From: an uncultured Lachnospiraceae bacterium
Lineage (GTDB): Bacteria; Bacillota_A; Clostridia; Lachnospirales; Lachnospiraceae
Length of the DNA stretch: 64,000 bases
NCBI GenBank assembly: GCA_910577835.1
Contig: CAJTOU010000001.1
Coordinates: 1 to 64,000, forward strand
Direction of reading: 5' to 3'
Position 1 is the stretch's first letter. Every line of letters starts with the position of its first letter. This document shows positions 49,807 to 59,758 of the stretch, piece after piece. The translations under genes were made by a program, and so were the position numbers. The notes under the pieces are model-generated. The model was not told the origin of the DNA. It did no database searches and saw only the letters and a program-made list of their open reading frames with translations.

Positions 49807-52479
49807 ATGGGACAGCTATCACCTATGATGCAGGAATATATGAATACAAAGGAACAATATAAGGATTGTATTCTTTTTTACAGACTGGGAGATTTTTATG
49901 AAATGTTTTTTGAGGATGCCATATTAGCATCAAAGGAGTTAGAACTTACCCTTACCGGAAAGGATTGTGGACTTGAGGAGCGTGCACCGATGTGTGGCGT
50001 TCCTCATCATGCTGTTGAAGTCTATTTAAACAGGCTGGTAGGTAAGGGATATAAAGTGGCAATCGGGGAACAGGTAGAGGACCCGAAAATGGCAAGAGGA
50101 CTTGTAAAGCGTGAGGTGATTCGTGTAGTAACACCGGGAACAAATTTTAATGTATCAGCGCTTGACGAGTCCAAAAATAATTATCTGATGTGTATTGTCT
50201 ATGTAGATGACATGTATGGAATATCTGTCTGTGATATTACCACTGGAGATTTCTATGTAACAGAGGTTAATTCCAAGCGAACGCTTCTGGATGAAATCAA
50301 TAAATTTATGCCTTCTGAAATTATCTGCAATCAGGCATTTTCGGTAAGCGGTATTGATTTGGAGGATATAAAACAAAGGCTGAATATCTCTGTTTTTTCT
50401 CTGGATACATGGTATTTTGACGATGAAAATGCAAAGAAGGCTCTTTTGGAGCACTTTAAAATTCATCATCTTGACGGGCTTGGACTTGGAGATTTTGAAA
50501 CGGGGAGCGTCAGTGCCGGAGCGCTTATGCAGTATCTGACCGAGACACAAAAAGATGCGCTTGTCCAGCTGACTACTATTACGCCTTATGTGACCGGAAA
50601 GTATATGATACTGGATACCTCTACAAGAAGAAATCTGGAGCTTGCAGAGACTCTTCGGGAAAAGAATAAAAAAGGTTCACTTCTTTGGATACTTGACAAG
50701 ACAAAAACTGCAATGGGAGCAAGACTTCTGCGCTCTTTTCTTGAACAGCCTCTGATTGATAAAGCAGAGATTACAAAGAGGCAGGAAGCTGTACAGACGT
50801 TTGTGAATTCTGCAATTGAGCGGGAGGAGATACGAGAATATTTAAACCCTGTCTATGACCTTGAAAGAATTATCAGCCGCATTGCAAATAAAACAGCAAA
50901 TCCAAGAGATTTAATTGCCTTTAAAAATTCCCTTTCCATGCTTCCTCATATAAAACGAATTTTGGACAGCTTTGAAAATCCCTTATTGAATAAAATTAAT
51001 CAGGATATGGATGCGCTTTTGGATATTACAGAATTAATTGAACGGGCTGTTCTTGAAGAGCCTCCAACACAGATAAAAGAGGGAGGAATTATAAAAGAGG
51101 GCTATCATGAAGAAGTAGACAAGCTCAGACATGCAAAAACCGACGGAAAGGGATGGCTTGCTGACTTAGAGGCAAAGGAGAGAGAAAGAACAGGAGTAAA
51201 AACTTTAAAAATAAAGTTTAATAAAAATTTCGGGTATTGTATCGAAATTACAAATTCATATAAAAATTCCTTTCAGATGCCGGAGGATTATACGAGAAAG
51301 CAGACACTGACGAATGCAGAGCGCTATATTACGCCTGAGCTGAAAGAAATTGAAATGATGATTTTAGGCTCTGAGGATAAGCTGTATACATTGGAGTATA
51401 ATCTTTTTTGCGAGGTCAGAGAAAAAATATCCGGGCATATTGCAAGAATCCAGAAAACAGCAAAGGCAGTTGCCGCGCTTGATGTTTTTGCCGCGCTTGC
51501 CTATGTGGCGGAGAAAAACAGATATGTAAAGCCGAAAATGAATGAAAAGGGAATTATTGATATTAAAGGCGGAAGGCATCCTGTTGTGGAGCAGATGATG
51601 GCGAATGATTTGTTTGTGTCGAATGATACCTATTTAAATAATGGACAGAACCGGATTACAATTATTACAGGTCCGAATATGGCTGGTAAATCCACTTATA
51701 TGAGGCAGAGTGCTTTGATTGTTCTGATGGCACAGATAGGAAGCTTTGTTCCAGCAGACCATGCAAATATTGGAATCTGCGACAGAATTTTTACCAGAGT
51801 CGGGGCGTCTGACGACCTTGCCAGCGGGCAGAGTACATTTATGGTGGAAATGACAGAGGTAGCCAATATTTTGAGAAATGCTACTTCTAACAGTCTTGTT
51901 ATTTTGGATGAAATCGGAAGGGGAACCAGCACTTTCGACGGACTGAGCATCGCATGGGCGGTAGTGGAATATATCAGTAATCCAAAGCTTTTAGGTGCAA
52001 AAACCCTGTTTGCGACGCATTATCATGAACTGACAGAGCTTGAGGGAATGATAAACGGAGTAAATAACTACTGTATTGCAGTAAAGGAGCAGGGAGACGA
52101 TATTGTATTTTTAAGAAAAATTATAAAGGGCGGCGCTGATAAAAGCTATGGTATTCAGGTGGCGAAGCTTGCAGGCGTGCCGGATACAGTGATTGAGCGG
52201 GCAAAGGAAATCGTGGTACAGCTTATCGATGCAGATATTTCCAAAAGTGCAAGAGAAATTGCAGCACAGGGAATACACAGCAGAAAAAAACAGACAAAGC
52301 CGGATGAGCTTGAAATGTCACAGATGTCATTGTTTGATACGGTCAGAGATGAGGATATTGCAAATGAAATAAAAGAGCTTGACCTTGGAAATATGACACC
52401 GATTGATGCGTTGAATACCTTGTATAAGCTGCAGAATAAATTAAAAAACCGATGGACAATGCAATCAATCGAAGATTGA
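49807..52479 (+). CDS. mutS: DNA mismatch repair ATPase MutS
   Basis: A protein of 890 residues from the ATG at 49807, six bases after GGAGG. The ATG at 49801 touches that site. The mismatch-binding motif is present as FYRLGDFYEMFFEDA (F-Y-E). The clamp and lever domains follow, and the ATPase has GPNMAGKSTYMRQ, the STFMVEMTE loop, LVILDEIGRGTSTFDG and THYHELTEL. The C-terminal end MSQMSLFDTV includes a beta-clamp-binding-like Q-x-S-L-F. The last residues TMQSIED lie in a 32-bp repeat and appear added beyond the usual KLKNRW end. mutL follows after 150 bases. Confidence 0.98.
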   Translation: MGQLSPMMQEYMNTKEQYKDCILFYRLGDFYEMFFEDAILASKELELTLTGKDCGLEERAPMCGVPHHAVEVYLNRLVGKGYKVAIGEQVEDPKMARGLVKREVIRVVTPGTNFNVSALDESKNNYLMCIVYVDDMYGISVCDITTGDFYVTEVNSKRTLLDEINKFMPSEIICNQAFSVSGIDLEDIKQRLNISVFSLDTWYFDDENAKKALLEHFKIHHLDGLGLGDFETGSVSAGALMQYLTETQKDALVQLTTITPYVTGKYMILDTSTRRNLELAETLREKNKKGSLLWILDKTKTAMGARLLRSFLEQPLIDKAEITKRQEAVQTFVNSAIEREEIREYLNPVYDLERIISRIANKTANPRDLIAFKNSLSMLPHIKRILDSFENPLLNKINQDMDALLDITELIERAVLEEPPTQIKEGGIIKEGYHEEVDKLRHAKTDGKGWLADLEAKERERTGVKTLKIKFNKNFGYCIEITNSYKNSFQMPEDYTRKQTLTNAERYITPELKEIEMMILGSEDKLYTLEYNLFCEVREKISGHIARIQKTAKAVAALDVFAALAYVAEKNRYVKPKMNEKGIIDIKGGRHPVVEQMMANDLFVSNDTYLNNGQNRITIITGPNMAGKSTYMRQSALIVLMAQIGSFVPADHANIGICDRIFTRVGASDDLASGQSTFMVEMTEVANILRNATSNSLVILDEIGRGTSTFDGLSIAWAVVEYISNPKLLGAKTLFATHYHELTELEGMINGVNNYCIAVKEQGDDIVFLRKIIKGGADKSYGIQVAKLAGVPDTVIERAKEIVVQLIDADISKSAREIAAQGIHSRKKQTKPDELEMSQMSLFDTVRDEDIANEIKELDLGNMTPIDALNTLYKLQNKLKNRWTMQSIED

Positions 52480-52522
52480 TTGTCCAAATAATGCAACCAG
52501 CCGAAGGTTGATTGCTCAAGTA
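52459..52522 (+). repeat. Dispersed 32-bp hairpin-like repeat, copies B and C (mutS end)
   Basis: Two tandem 32-bp units (52459-52490 and 52491-52522). In copy B the arms CAATCAATC and GATTGATTG are perfect nine-base complements around GAA and overlap the mutS stop codon. Copy C differs mainly by transitions. A degenerate fourth relative lies near 52572-52606. The mutS-mutL gap contains no other feature. Confidence 0.75.
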
Positions 52523-52629
52523 ATTTAATGAACTCTTGCATTGCTTGTCTGATACTTCAAAAATCTGACATAATCAGTCCAAGGTTGGTTGATAAGCATT
52601 AATTATCGCAGAAAATAAAGAGGTGCAGT

Positions 52630-54594
52630 ATGGCTATTCAGATTTTAGATGAAATTACAATTAATAAAATTGCCGCCGGTGAAGTAATTGACCGGCCGGC
52701 ATCCGTAGTAAAGGAGCTTGTGGAAAACGCGATAGATGCATTGGCTACGGCTGTTACAGTAGAGATAAAGGATGGAGGAATTTCTTTTATTCGAATTACA
52801 GATAATGGAGGAGGAATTGAAAAGGCAGATATTAAAAATGCCTTTCTGCGCCATGCTACCAGCAAGATTAAGACAGCGGAAGATTTATTGTCTGTTTCTT
52901 CACTGGGTTTTCGTGGTGAGGCGCTTTCAAGTATTGCGTCTGTCTCGATGGTAGAGTTGATTTCCAAAACAAAATCGGGGCTTATGGGATGTAGATATGA
53001 GATAAAGGGCGGTACTGAAGGAGAAATTGAAGATGTAGGCGTGCCGGAGGGAACGACATTTGTTGTCCGCAATTTATTTTATAATACGCCGGCGAGAAAG
53101 AAATTTTTAAAGTCTTCTGTAACAGAGGCAGGATATATCAGCGATATTGTTCAGAAGATTGCACTTTCACATCCCGAAATCGGTATTCGATTTATTAATA
53201 ATGGAAAACATATGTTGAATACCAGTGGAAACGGGAATTTAAAGGATGTGATTTATCAGATTTATGGAAGGGATATTACGGCAAATCTTTTGGAGATAAA
53301 TGTTGTAAATTCCCTTTTTAAAGTACAGGGATATATTGGAAAACCGCTGATATCCAGAGGAAACAGGAATTTTGAAAATTATTTTATTAATGGAAGATAT
53401 ATTAAGAGCGGGATTATCAGCAAGGCAATCGAAGAAGGGTATAAAAATTTTATGATGCAGCATAAGTATCCTTTTACAGCACTTTTATTTCAGATAGAGC
53501 CGGAGTTTATTGATGTAAATGTACATCCGGCAAAGATGGAGATGAGATTTCAAAACGGTGAAAAGATTTACCCTGAAATTTTAAAAACAATCCGCGATAC
53601 GCTGACGGGAAAGGATTTAGTTCCTGAAGTTAAGATAGAAGAGGGAGAAAGAAAGGAAAAAAACGAAAAAAAGAGGGAGCCGTTAAAAAAAGAGATAGAA
53701 AAATCGCCGGAGATTTTTGAGATACGAAGACGTGAGGAAATGAAATCGGCAGTATCACGAGAAGGACCAGATATAAACAGTCAGAACATAAATGGTAGAG
53801 ATGTAAAGAATGCAGAGAGTATGACTGTTCAAAATGCAGATAATAAAAATAGAGAAAGTTCGACGGACCGGATTATAAAAGAGAAAGAAATAGCAGTCAA
53901 TCCGTCTCTGGTTAGCGAAGAAACTGTCTATAATCAGAAAAATACTTCAAAAACAACAGAGAAGCCGGAGCAAATGACCTTATTTGATGATAAACTGTTA
54001 TCAAAGGAAGCAAGACTGCGTCACAAAATTGTGGGACAGGTATTTGAAACTTACTGGATAGTGGAATATGGTGAAAAAATGTTTATTATCGACCAGCATG
54101 CGGCACATGAGAAGGTGTTGTTTGAGCGGACTATGTTGAAGTTAAAGACAAAAGAAAGTTTATCTCAGGAATTAAATCCGCCTATTATTTTAAATCTTTC
54201 GATTAGAGAAGCCGAGATGGTGAAGAAATATCAGAAAGAATTTTTAAGACTCGGTTATGAAATCGAAGGATTTGGTGGGAATGATTATGCTGTTCATTCA
54301 GTTCCGTTTGATTTATATTCTCTGGCAAGACAGGAGCTTTTAATGGAGATGATAGACCATTTGACAGATGAAAATGGAATCAGGGGGAGTTCTGACCTTA
54401 TTATGGAAAAGATTGCTTCTATGTCCTGTAAGGCTGCGGTAAAGGGGAACAGCAGGTTATCTGCGGTAGAGGCGGACCGGCTGATTGATGAGCTTTTGAC
54501 ATTGGAAAATCCTTATAATTGCCCTCATGGTCGGCCTACCATTATTTCCATGAGCAAATATGAACTGGAAAAGAAATTTAAGCGTATTATTTGA
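52630..54594 (+). CDS. mutL: DNA mismatch repair protein MutL
   Basis: A protein of 654 residues. The GHKL ATPase has INKIAAGEVIDRPASVVKELVENAIDA, DNGGGI, RHATSKI and LGFRGEALSSIASVS. PARKKFLKS and VNVHPAKMEMRF complete the N-terminal half. A charged linker (about 335-450) is variable. The C-terminal dimerisation domain has DQHAAHEKVLFERTM, the D-Q-H-A-x-x-E-R-type endonuclease motif, with SCKAAVKGN and CPHGRPT, so it is likely a nicking MutL as in other bacteria without MutH. AGAGGTG precedes the ATG. Confidence 0.98.
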   Translation: MAIQILDEITINKIAAGEVIDRPASVVKELVENAIDALATAVTVEIKDGGISFIRITDNGGGIEKADIKNAFLRHATSKIKTAEDLLSVSSLGFRGEALSSIASVSMVELISKTKSGLMGCRYEIKGGTEGEIEDVGVPEGTTFVVRNLFYNTPARKKFLKSSVTEAGYISDIVQKIALSHPEIGIRFINNGKHMLNTSGNGNLKDVIYQIYGRDITANLLEINVVNSLFKVQGYIGKPLISRGNRNFENYFINGRYIKSGIISKAIEEGYKNFMMQHKYPFTALLFQIEPEFIDVNVHPAKMEMRFQNGEKIYPEILKTIRDTLTGKDLVPEVKIEEGERKEKNEKKREPLKKEIEKSPEIFEIRRREEMKSAVSREGPDINSQNINGRDVKNAESMTVQNADNKNRESSTDRIIKEKEIAVNPSLVSEETVYNQKNTSKTTEKPEQMTLFDDKLLSKEARLRHKIVGQVFETYWIVEYGEKMFIIDQHAAHEKVLFERTMLKLKTKESLSQELNPPIILNLSIREAEMVKKYQKEFLRLGYEIEGFGGNDYAVHSVPFDLYSLARQELLMEMIDHLTDENGIRGSSDLIMEKIASMSCKAAVKGNSRLSAVEADRLIDELLTLENPYNCPHGRPTIISMSKYELEKKFKRII

Positions 54595-54613
54595 AATAAA
54601 AAGGAAGTGTTGT

Positions 54614-55567
54614 ATGAATCAGAAAATTCCTCTTATTATAATAACAGGTCCTACGGCAGTTGGAAAAACAGAATTGTCTGTAAGGCTGGCAAAGGAAATA
54701 GGCGGGGAAATTATTAGTGCAGATTCCATACAGGCCTACCAGTATATGGATATCGGTTCTGCAAAGGTAAGCGTGGAGGAAATGCAGGGGGTCAGACATT
54801 ATTTGATTGACGAGTTTGACCCTGCGGAAAATTTTAATATTTTTGTTTTTCAGGAAAAGGCAAAAAAGTATGTAAAGGAGATTTATTCTCGCAATAAAGT
54901 ACCGATTGTTGTCGGTGGTACCGGATTTTATATTCAGTCTCTTTTATATGACATTGATTTTACACAGGAAGAAAATGACCTGACATATCGAAAGGAACTG
55001 GAAACTCTGGCAGCAGAAAAGGGAAATCATTATTTACATGAAATGCTTGAATGTGTGGATTATAAAGCAGCACAGGATATTCATGAGAATAATGTAAAAC
55101 GGGTAATACGGGCATTGGAATATTATCATCAGACAGGAGAAAAGATTTCGGTTCACAATGAAATACAGCGTGAAAAAAAATCTCCATTTGATTTTAAGTA
55201 TTTTGTGCTGAATATGGAGCGAAATCTTTTGTACAAGAGAATTGAAAAAAGGGTAGATAATATGCTGGAACAGGGACTTGTAGATGAGGTGAAAATGCTT
55301 ATGGAAATGGGATATCAGAGAAGTCTTGTTTCGATGCAGGGGATTGGGTATAAAGAAATATATGCGTTTCTGGAGGGGGAATTGTCTTATGAAGAGGCTG
55401 TTTTGGAATTGAAGAAAAATACAAGACATTTTGCAAAGAGACAGCTTACATGGTTTCGCAGGGAGAAGGAAGTGGAGTGGGTGAATTTTGAAGAATTCGG
55501 GATGGATAAGGACAGGATACTGGCATATTTGTTAGAGAAGAGCAGAAATATTCTTTTATCAAAATAG
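54614..55567 (+). CDS. miaA: tRNA dimethylallyltransferase
   Basis: A protein of 317 residues from the ATG at 54614 after AAGGAAG. The frame is open into the end of mutL, but that part has no start site. It adds the dimethylallyl group to A37 that MiaB later modifies. The P-loop GPTAVGKTELS, SADSIQAYQYMDIGSAK, GGTGFYIQSLLYDIDF, the NVKRVIRALE segment and the C-terminal TRHFAKRQLTWFRRE are all present. The gene follows mutL by 19 bases. Confidence 0.97.
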   Translation: MNQKIPLIIITGPTAVGKTELSVRLAKEIGGEIISADSIQAYQYMDIGSAKVSVEEMQGVRHYLIDEFDPAENFNIFVFQEKAKKYVKEIYSRNKVPIVVGGTGFYIQSLLYDIDFTQEENDLTYRKELETLAAEKGNHYLHEMLECVDYKAAQDIHENNVKRVIRALEYYHQTGEKISVHNEIQREKKSPFDFKYFVLNMERNLLYKRIEKRVDNMLEQGLVDEVKMLMEMGYQRSLVSMQGIGYKEIYAFLEGELSYEEAVLELKKNTRHFAKRQLTWFRREKEVEWVNFEEFGMDKDRILAYLLEKSRNILLSK

Positions 55568-55610
55568 GGAATTAAGCCTGAAAAATGATATTTTGAAAGG
55601 AAGGCAGAAA

Positions 55611-56915
55611 ATGAATACAGAATTATATAAATATTATGCAGAGCTTGGAATATCAAAGGAAGTGATTGATTATTCCAATGGTATATTAAAGGATTTAAAG
55701 GATAGATTTGATAAGATAGATGAGACTGCTGAATATAACCAGCTTAAAGTAATACGGGCAATGCAGAAAAATCAGGTAAGTGAAATGCATTTTGAGGGGT
55801 CGACAGGATATGGTTATACAGATGCAGGAAGAGATACATTGGAGGCAGTGTTTGCGGATGTGTTTCATATGGAGGATGCGCTTGTCAGGGCTCAGATTGC
55901 CTGTGGAACACATGCGCTTACTATTGCGCTGTTTGGAAATTTAAGGCCGGGAGATGAGATGATATCTATTTCTGGAAAGCCTTATGATACTTTAGAGGGA
56001 GTGATTGGAATACGGGAAACAAAAGGGTCTTTGGCAGAATATGGAGTTCGCTATAAACAGGTGGAGCTTTTAAGTGACGGCTCTTTTGATTTTGAGGGGA
56101 TAAAAAATACGATTACAAATAAAACAAAGCTTGTGGAAATTCAACGGTCTAAAGGATATCTGCCAAGACCTTCTCTGGGAGTAAAGCAGATAGGGGAGGC
56201 GGTAAGATTTGTAAAGAGTATTCGAGAGGATATTATCGTAATGGTAGATAACTGTTATGGAGAATTTGTGGAAGAGTATGAGCCCTCTGATTTTGGAGCA
56301 GACCTTGTAGTTGGTTCACTGATTAAGAATCCGGGAGGCGGGCTGGCGCCCCTTGGGGGATATATTGCCGGAACAAAGGAATGTGTGGAAAATGCTTCCT
56401 ATCGTCTTATGACACCGGGGCTTGGAAAGGAGGTAGGAGCATCTCTGAATGTAAACAGAAGCTTTTATCAGGGATTGTTTCTTGCACCTGTGGTGACAGC
56501 GGCAGCTTTGAAGGGGGCAGTGTTTGCGGCAAATGTGTATGAAAGGTTGGGGTTTAAGGTGGTGCCAAATGGAAGCGAGCCAAGGCATGATATTATTCAG
56601 GCGGTGGAATTTGGATTTCCGGAAGGTGTGATAAAGTTTTGTCAGGGAATACAGGCAGCAGCACCGGTGGACAGTCATGTAGTGCCGGAGCCGTGGGCAA
56701 TGCCGGGGTATGATGCAGATGTGATAATGGCAGCAGGAGCGTTTATATCAGGAGCGTCGATTGAACTGAGCGCAGACGGGCCGATAAAGCCTCCCTATGC
56801 AGTGTATTTTCAGGGAGGACTTACATGGTATCATGCCAGATTTGGGATAATGAAGTCACTACAATATTTGATTGACGCAGGATATGTAAAGATAACTAAT
56901 TCGTCAGATATATAA
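55611..56915 (+). CDS. Met_gamma_lyase-family PLP enzyme (YnbB-like, aluminium-resistance type)
   Basis: A protein of 434 residues from the ATG at 55611 after GAAAGGAAGG. The fold is that of aminotransferase class I/V-like PLP enzymes of the Met_gamma_lyase (PF06838) family: HFEGSTGYGYTDAGRDTLEAVFA, RAQIACGTHALTIALFGNLRPGDEMISISGKPYDTLEGVIG, the region VDNCYGEFVEEYEPSDFGADLVVGSLIKNPGGGLAPLGGYIAG with the cofactor lysine, and HVVPEPWAMPGYDADVIMAAG. The physiological substrate is not known. Its place after miaA is standard in Firmicutes. hfq, often found between them, is absent. Confidence 0.92.
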   Translation: MNTELYKYYAELGISKEVIDYSNGILKDLKDRFDKIDETAEYNQLKVIRAMQKNQVSEMHFEGSTGYGYTDAGRDTLEAVFADVFHMEDALVRAQIACGTHALTIALFGNLRPGDEMISISGKPYDTLEGVIGIRETKGSLAEYGVRYKQVELLSDGSFDFEGIKNTITNKTKLVEIQRSKGYLPRPSLGVKQIGEAVRFVKSIREDIIVMVDNCYGEFVEEYEPSDFGADLVVGSLIKNPGGGLAPLGGYIAGTKECVENASYRLMTPGLGKEVGASLNVNRSFYQGLFLAPVVTAAALKGAVFAANVYERLGFKVVPNGSEPRHDIIQAVEFGFPEGVIKFCQGIQAAAPVDSHVVPEPWAMPGYDADVIMAAGAFISGASIELSADGPIKPPYAVYFQGGLTWYHARFGIMKSLQYLIDAGYVKITNSSDI

Positions 56916-57080
56916 ATGAGAAGGCAAAAGAGTTTAAATTGTAAAAAAATTATTACATTTTATATATATACTTTATTTTCCAAATATGATATGATAAAAT
57001 ATAATGACCTTAACGATGCTATAATATATATCAGACTTATACAGTATCGCCTGCCGGGAGAGTCAGGAAAGGTTATTTAT

Positions 57081-57773
57081 ATGGAAAGTAAAAAAAGAAT
57101 AAAAGATATACCATCAGAGTCCAGACCGTATGAACGCTGTTTTTCCTGCGGTCCTCATGTTCTGACCGATGCGGAGCTTTTAGCCGTCATTATCAGAACC
57201 GGCGTGAGCGGTATACAATCTGTGGAGCTTGCAGAAAAAATTATACATTTGACACAAAATCAGGGGATTATGGGGCTTACAAATCTGTCAGCAAAGGAGC
57301 TTATAAGCATTAAAGGTGTGGGCATGGTAAAAGCTGTTCAAATTATGTGCATTGCAGAATTATCCAAACGAATCGCAATGGGGAAGCGCAAAGAAAAACT
57401 CAGTTTTACTGAACCACAGGCAGTTGCCGGTTATTTTATGGAGGAAATGCGCCATAAAGAAAAAGAGGAGCTGAAAGTTCTGATGCTTGACGCAAAATCA
57501 GGATTTATCGCTGAGAGTACTGTATCGACAGGCACTGTCAATTTTGCAGTAGCCTCTCCGCGTGAAATATTTTTAGAAGCCCTGAAATATAAGGCGGTGA
57601 ATATTATTATCATGCATAATCATCCCAGTGGTGACCCTGCGCCAAGTCAGAATGATTTCCTGTGTACCAGAAAAATAAAAGAAGCCGGAGAATTGATTGG
57701 AATATCTTTGATTGACCATATAATTATTGGAGATAATAAATACATGAGTTTCAGCGAGAAAAACTTATTGTAG
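57081..57773 (+). CDS. radC: RadC-family JAB-domain protein
   Basis: A protein of 230 residues from the ATG at 57081, eight bases after AGGAAAGG. An earlier in-frame ATG at 56916 has no site and would add a non-conserved segment that overlaps a likely promoter. The N-terminal helix-hairpin-helix has LISIKGVGMVKAVQI, and the JAB metal site is HNHPSGDPAPSQND with the upstream glutamate in FIAESTVSTG. The historical DNA-repair role is doubtful. RPYERCFSCGPHVLTDAELLAVIIRTG is typical. The interval 56916-57080 is A/T-rich with TATGATAAAAT-like sequence, a possible promoter. Confidence 0.95.
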   Translation: MESKKRIKDIPSESRPYERCFSCGPHVLTDAELLAVIIRTGVSGIQSVELAEKIIHLTQNQGIMGLTNLSAKELISIKGVGMVKAVQIMCIAELSKRIAMGKRKEKLSFTEPQAVAGYFMEEMRHKEKEELKVLMLDAKSGFIAESTVSTGTVNFAVASPREIFLEALKYKAVNIIIMHNHPSGDPAPSQNDFLCTRKIKEAGELIGISLIDHIIIGDNKYMSFSEKNLL

Positions 57774-57805
57774 AAAAGATTTTAAGAACAGAAAGGAAGT
57801 CAGAC

Positions 57806-58828
57806 ATGGCACAGCACGTATACGGAATAGACTTGGGAACCAGCAATATTAAAATGTACAGTGGTTCCAGTGATAATATTTTAAATGAAAAGAATGTAAT
57901 AGCAATCAAAAATAAAAATGATATATTCAGCTATGGCAATCAGGCATTTGATATGTATGAAAAGGCTCCATCCAACATCGCAGTATCATTTCCTGTTAAA
58001 TTTGGCGTTATTGCGGATATTAAAAATATGGAAACATTGTTTAACTGCTTTTATAAAAAGCTAAACGGCGGAAAAAGCGTTACCGGCTCCGATTTTTGTA
58101 TTGCGGTTCCGACCGACGTTACAGAAGTGGAAAAGAGAGCTTTTTATGATGTTATTCTCGATGCCAAGCTGAAAGCAAAAAATATTACCGTTGTAGAAAA
58201 ACCGATTGCGGATGCCGTGGGCATGGGCATAGATGTACAGAGCCCGAACGGTCATATGGTAGTCGATATCGGAGCAGATACCACAGAGATATCTGTGATT
58301 TCTCTTGGAGGTATTGTATTGAGCAAGCTGATTAAGACAGGCGGGACCAAGTTTGATGAGGCAATTTGTGGAATTGTAAGGAAAAAATACAATCTGATTA
58401 TTGGAAGCCGCTCTGCGGAGCAAATTAAAATGCAGCTTGCAGATGCAGTAGAGCCGGATGAAGACACAATAGCCATGACTTATGGCAGAAATATTCTTAC
58501 AGGTCTTCCAAACGCAAGAGAAATATCAGCCTCTCTTATTCATGAAGCGATAAAGGAACTGCTTCATCAAATTATTGAGAATATCAAGCTGATTTTGGAA
58601 AGAACTCCACCAGAACTTACCGCTGATATCTATGCCAAAGGAATTTTCCTTACCGGCGGTTCTGCAAAGATTTTAAATATTGACAGATTAATTACAGAGG
58701 AAACAGGTCTGAAGGTAAATATGGCGGAAAATCCTTCCGAAACCGTGATTAGAGGAATTGCTTCTATTGTAATGACTCCTGAGCTTTCAGATTTGACTTA
58801 TATACCACGTGAAAAGCAGTATGATTAA
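57806..58828 (+). CDS. mreB: Rod-shape-determining actin homologue MreB
   Basis: A protein of 340 residues. The actin-like phosphate loops are GIDLGTSNIKM (phosphate 1), VDIGADTTEISVISLGGIV (phosphate 2) and ILFLTGGSAKI-type GIFLTGGSAKIL (adenosine). VVEKPIADAVGMG and KTGGTKFDEAI are MreB-like. It forms membrane filaments that guide cell-wall synthesis. The sequence is somewhat diverged (S-N-I-K in place of A-N-T-L), so an MreB paralogue is possible, but mreC, mreD and PBP2 follow in order. Confidence 0.95.
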   Translation: MAQHVYGIDLGTSNIKMYSGSSDNILNEKNVIAIKNKNDIFSYGNQAFDMYEKAPSNIAVSFPVKFGVIADIKNMETLFNCFYKKLNGGKSVTGSDFCIAVPTDVTEVEKRAFYDVILDAKLKAKNITVVEKPIADAVGMGIDVQSPNGHMVVDIGADTTEISVISLGGIVLSKLIKTGGTKFDEAICGIVRKKYNLIIGSRSAEQIKMQLADAVEPDEDTIAMTYGRNILTGLPNAREISASLIHEAIKELLHQIIENIKLILERTPPELTADIYAKGIFLTGGSAKILNIDRLITEETGLKVNMAENPSETVIRGIASIVMTPELSDLTYIPREKQYD

Positions 58829-58857
58829 TTAAATATTACCGGAGAGGATTTAAAACT

Positions 58858-59733
58858 TTGAGGAAACGTACAAAATTTACAATTCCAACTAAATATGTCC
58901 TTATTTTTCTGACTTTTGTGTGTACCTGTCTTATTATATTGTCTTTTGTAAGTGAGAGAATCGGTACCACTATGAAGGATACTATTGCACAGATAGTAAT
59001 ACCGGTGCAAAAGGGCATGAATCATGTCGGATTATGGCTGTCCGACAAATCCGATACCCTGAAAGAATATTCAAGGCTGCAGGAAGAAAACGAAGAACTA
59101 AAAGCAAAATTAGATGAAATGCAGGCTCAGAACAGTATTTTAATTCAACAGAAAAGTGAGCTGGATAAACTTCGTGAGTTGTACCAACTAGACGATATTT
59201 ATTCAGATTATCCAAAAGTCGCGGCGCGTGTAATCAGCATGCAGCCGGATAACTGGTTCTCCGAATTTACTATTGATAAAGGCTCGCAGGACGGCATTAC
59301 CATTGATATGAATGTTCTGGCAGGTGCTGGTCTTGTGGGAAGAGTTACTTATGTGGGAAAAAATTATTCTATTGTAACTACTATTATTAATGATGACAGC
59401 AATGTAAGCGCAAAGTCGGCATCAACTTCAGATAATTGTATTGTAAAAGGGGACCTTGAGCTTATGAATGAGGGGTATATTCAGGTATCAAATATTAACA
59501 GGGATGCGGGAATTAAAGACGGAGATATGCTTTTAACCTCATATATCAGCGATAAATACCTTCCAGGAATTCTGATAGGCTACATAACGAATATTACAGA
59601 CGATGGAAACAAGCTTACAAAGTCGGGTTATCTTATGCCGGTAGTGGATTTTTCTCAGATAGAAGAGGTTCTGGTAATTACCCAGTTGAAAGAAACACTT
59701 GAGGAGGAAGAAACCGAAAGCGAAAAGCAATAA
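58858..59733 (+). CDS. mreC: Rod-shape-determining protein MreC, TTG start
   Basis: A protein of 291 residues beginning at TTG, ten bases after GGAGAGG. No ATG lies before the conserved N-terminus. One membrane helix (about 10-28, YVLIFLTFVCTCLIILSFV), a coiled coil (about 66-105, LQEENEELKAKLDEMQAQ), and the double beta-barrel domain with ARVISMQPDNWFSEFTIDKGSQDGI and GAGLVGRVTYVGKNYSIVTTIINDDSNVSAKS. It links MreB to PBP2 outside the membrane. The acidic tail is EEEETESEKQ. Confidence 0.95.
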   Translation: MRKRTKFTIPTKYVLIFLTFVCTCLIILSFVSERIGTTMKDTIAQIVIPVQKGMNHVGLWLSDKSDTLKEYSRLQEENEELKAKLDEMQAQNSILIQQKSELDKLRELYQLDDIYSDYPKVAARVISMQPDNWFSEFTIDKGSQDGITIDMNVLAGAGLVGRVTYVGKNYSIVTTIINDDSNVSAKSASTSDNCIVKGDLELMNEGYIQVSNINRDAGIKDGDMLLTSYISDKYLPGILIGYITNITDDGNKLTKSGYLMPVVDFSQIEEVLVITQLKETLEEEETESEKQ

Positions 59734-59758
59734 TAAACAGAATAGAAAGGCGGTTTAG

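Noticed and set aside
52523..52629. A small gene or riboswitch between mutS and mutL
   Set aside because: Only degenerate repeat-like sequence and the mutL ribosome site are visible. No open frame with a start site or recognisable leader structure is present.
56916..57080. Longer RadC starting at 56916
   Set aside because: No ribosome site is seen there, and the extra 55 residues are not RadC-like. The ATG at 57081 has AGGAAAGG at good spacing.
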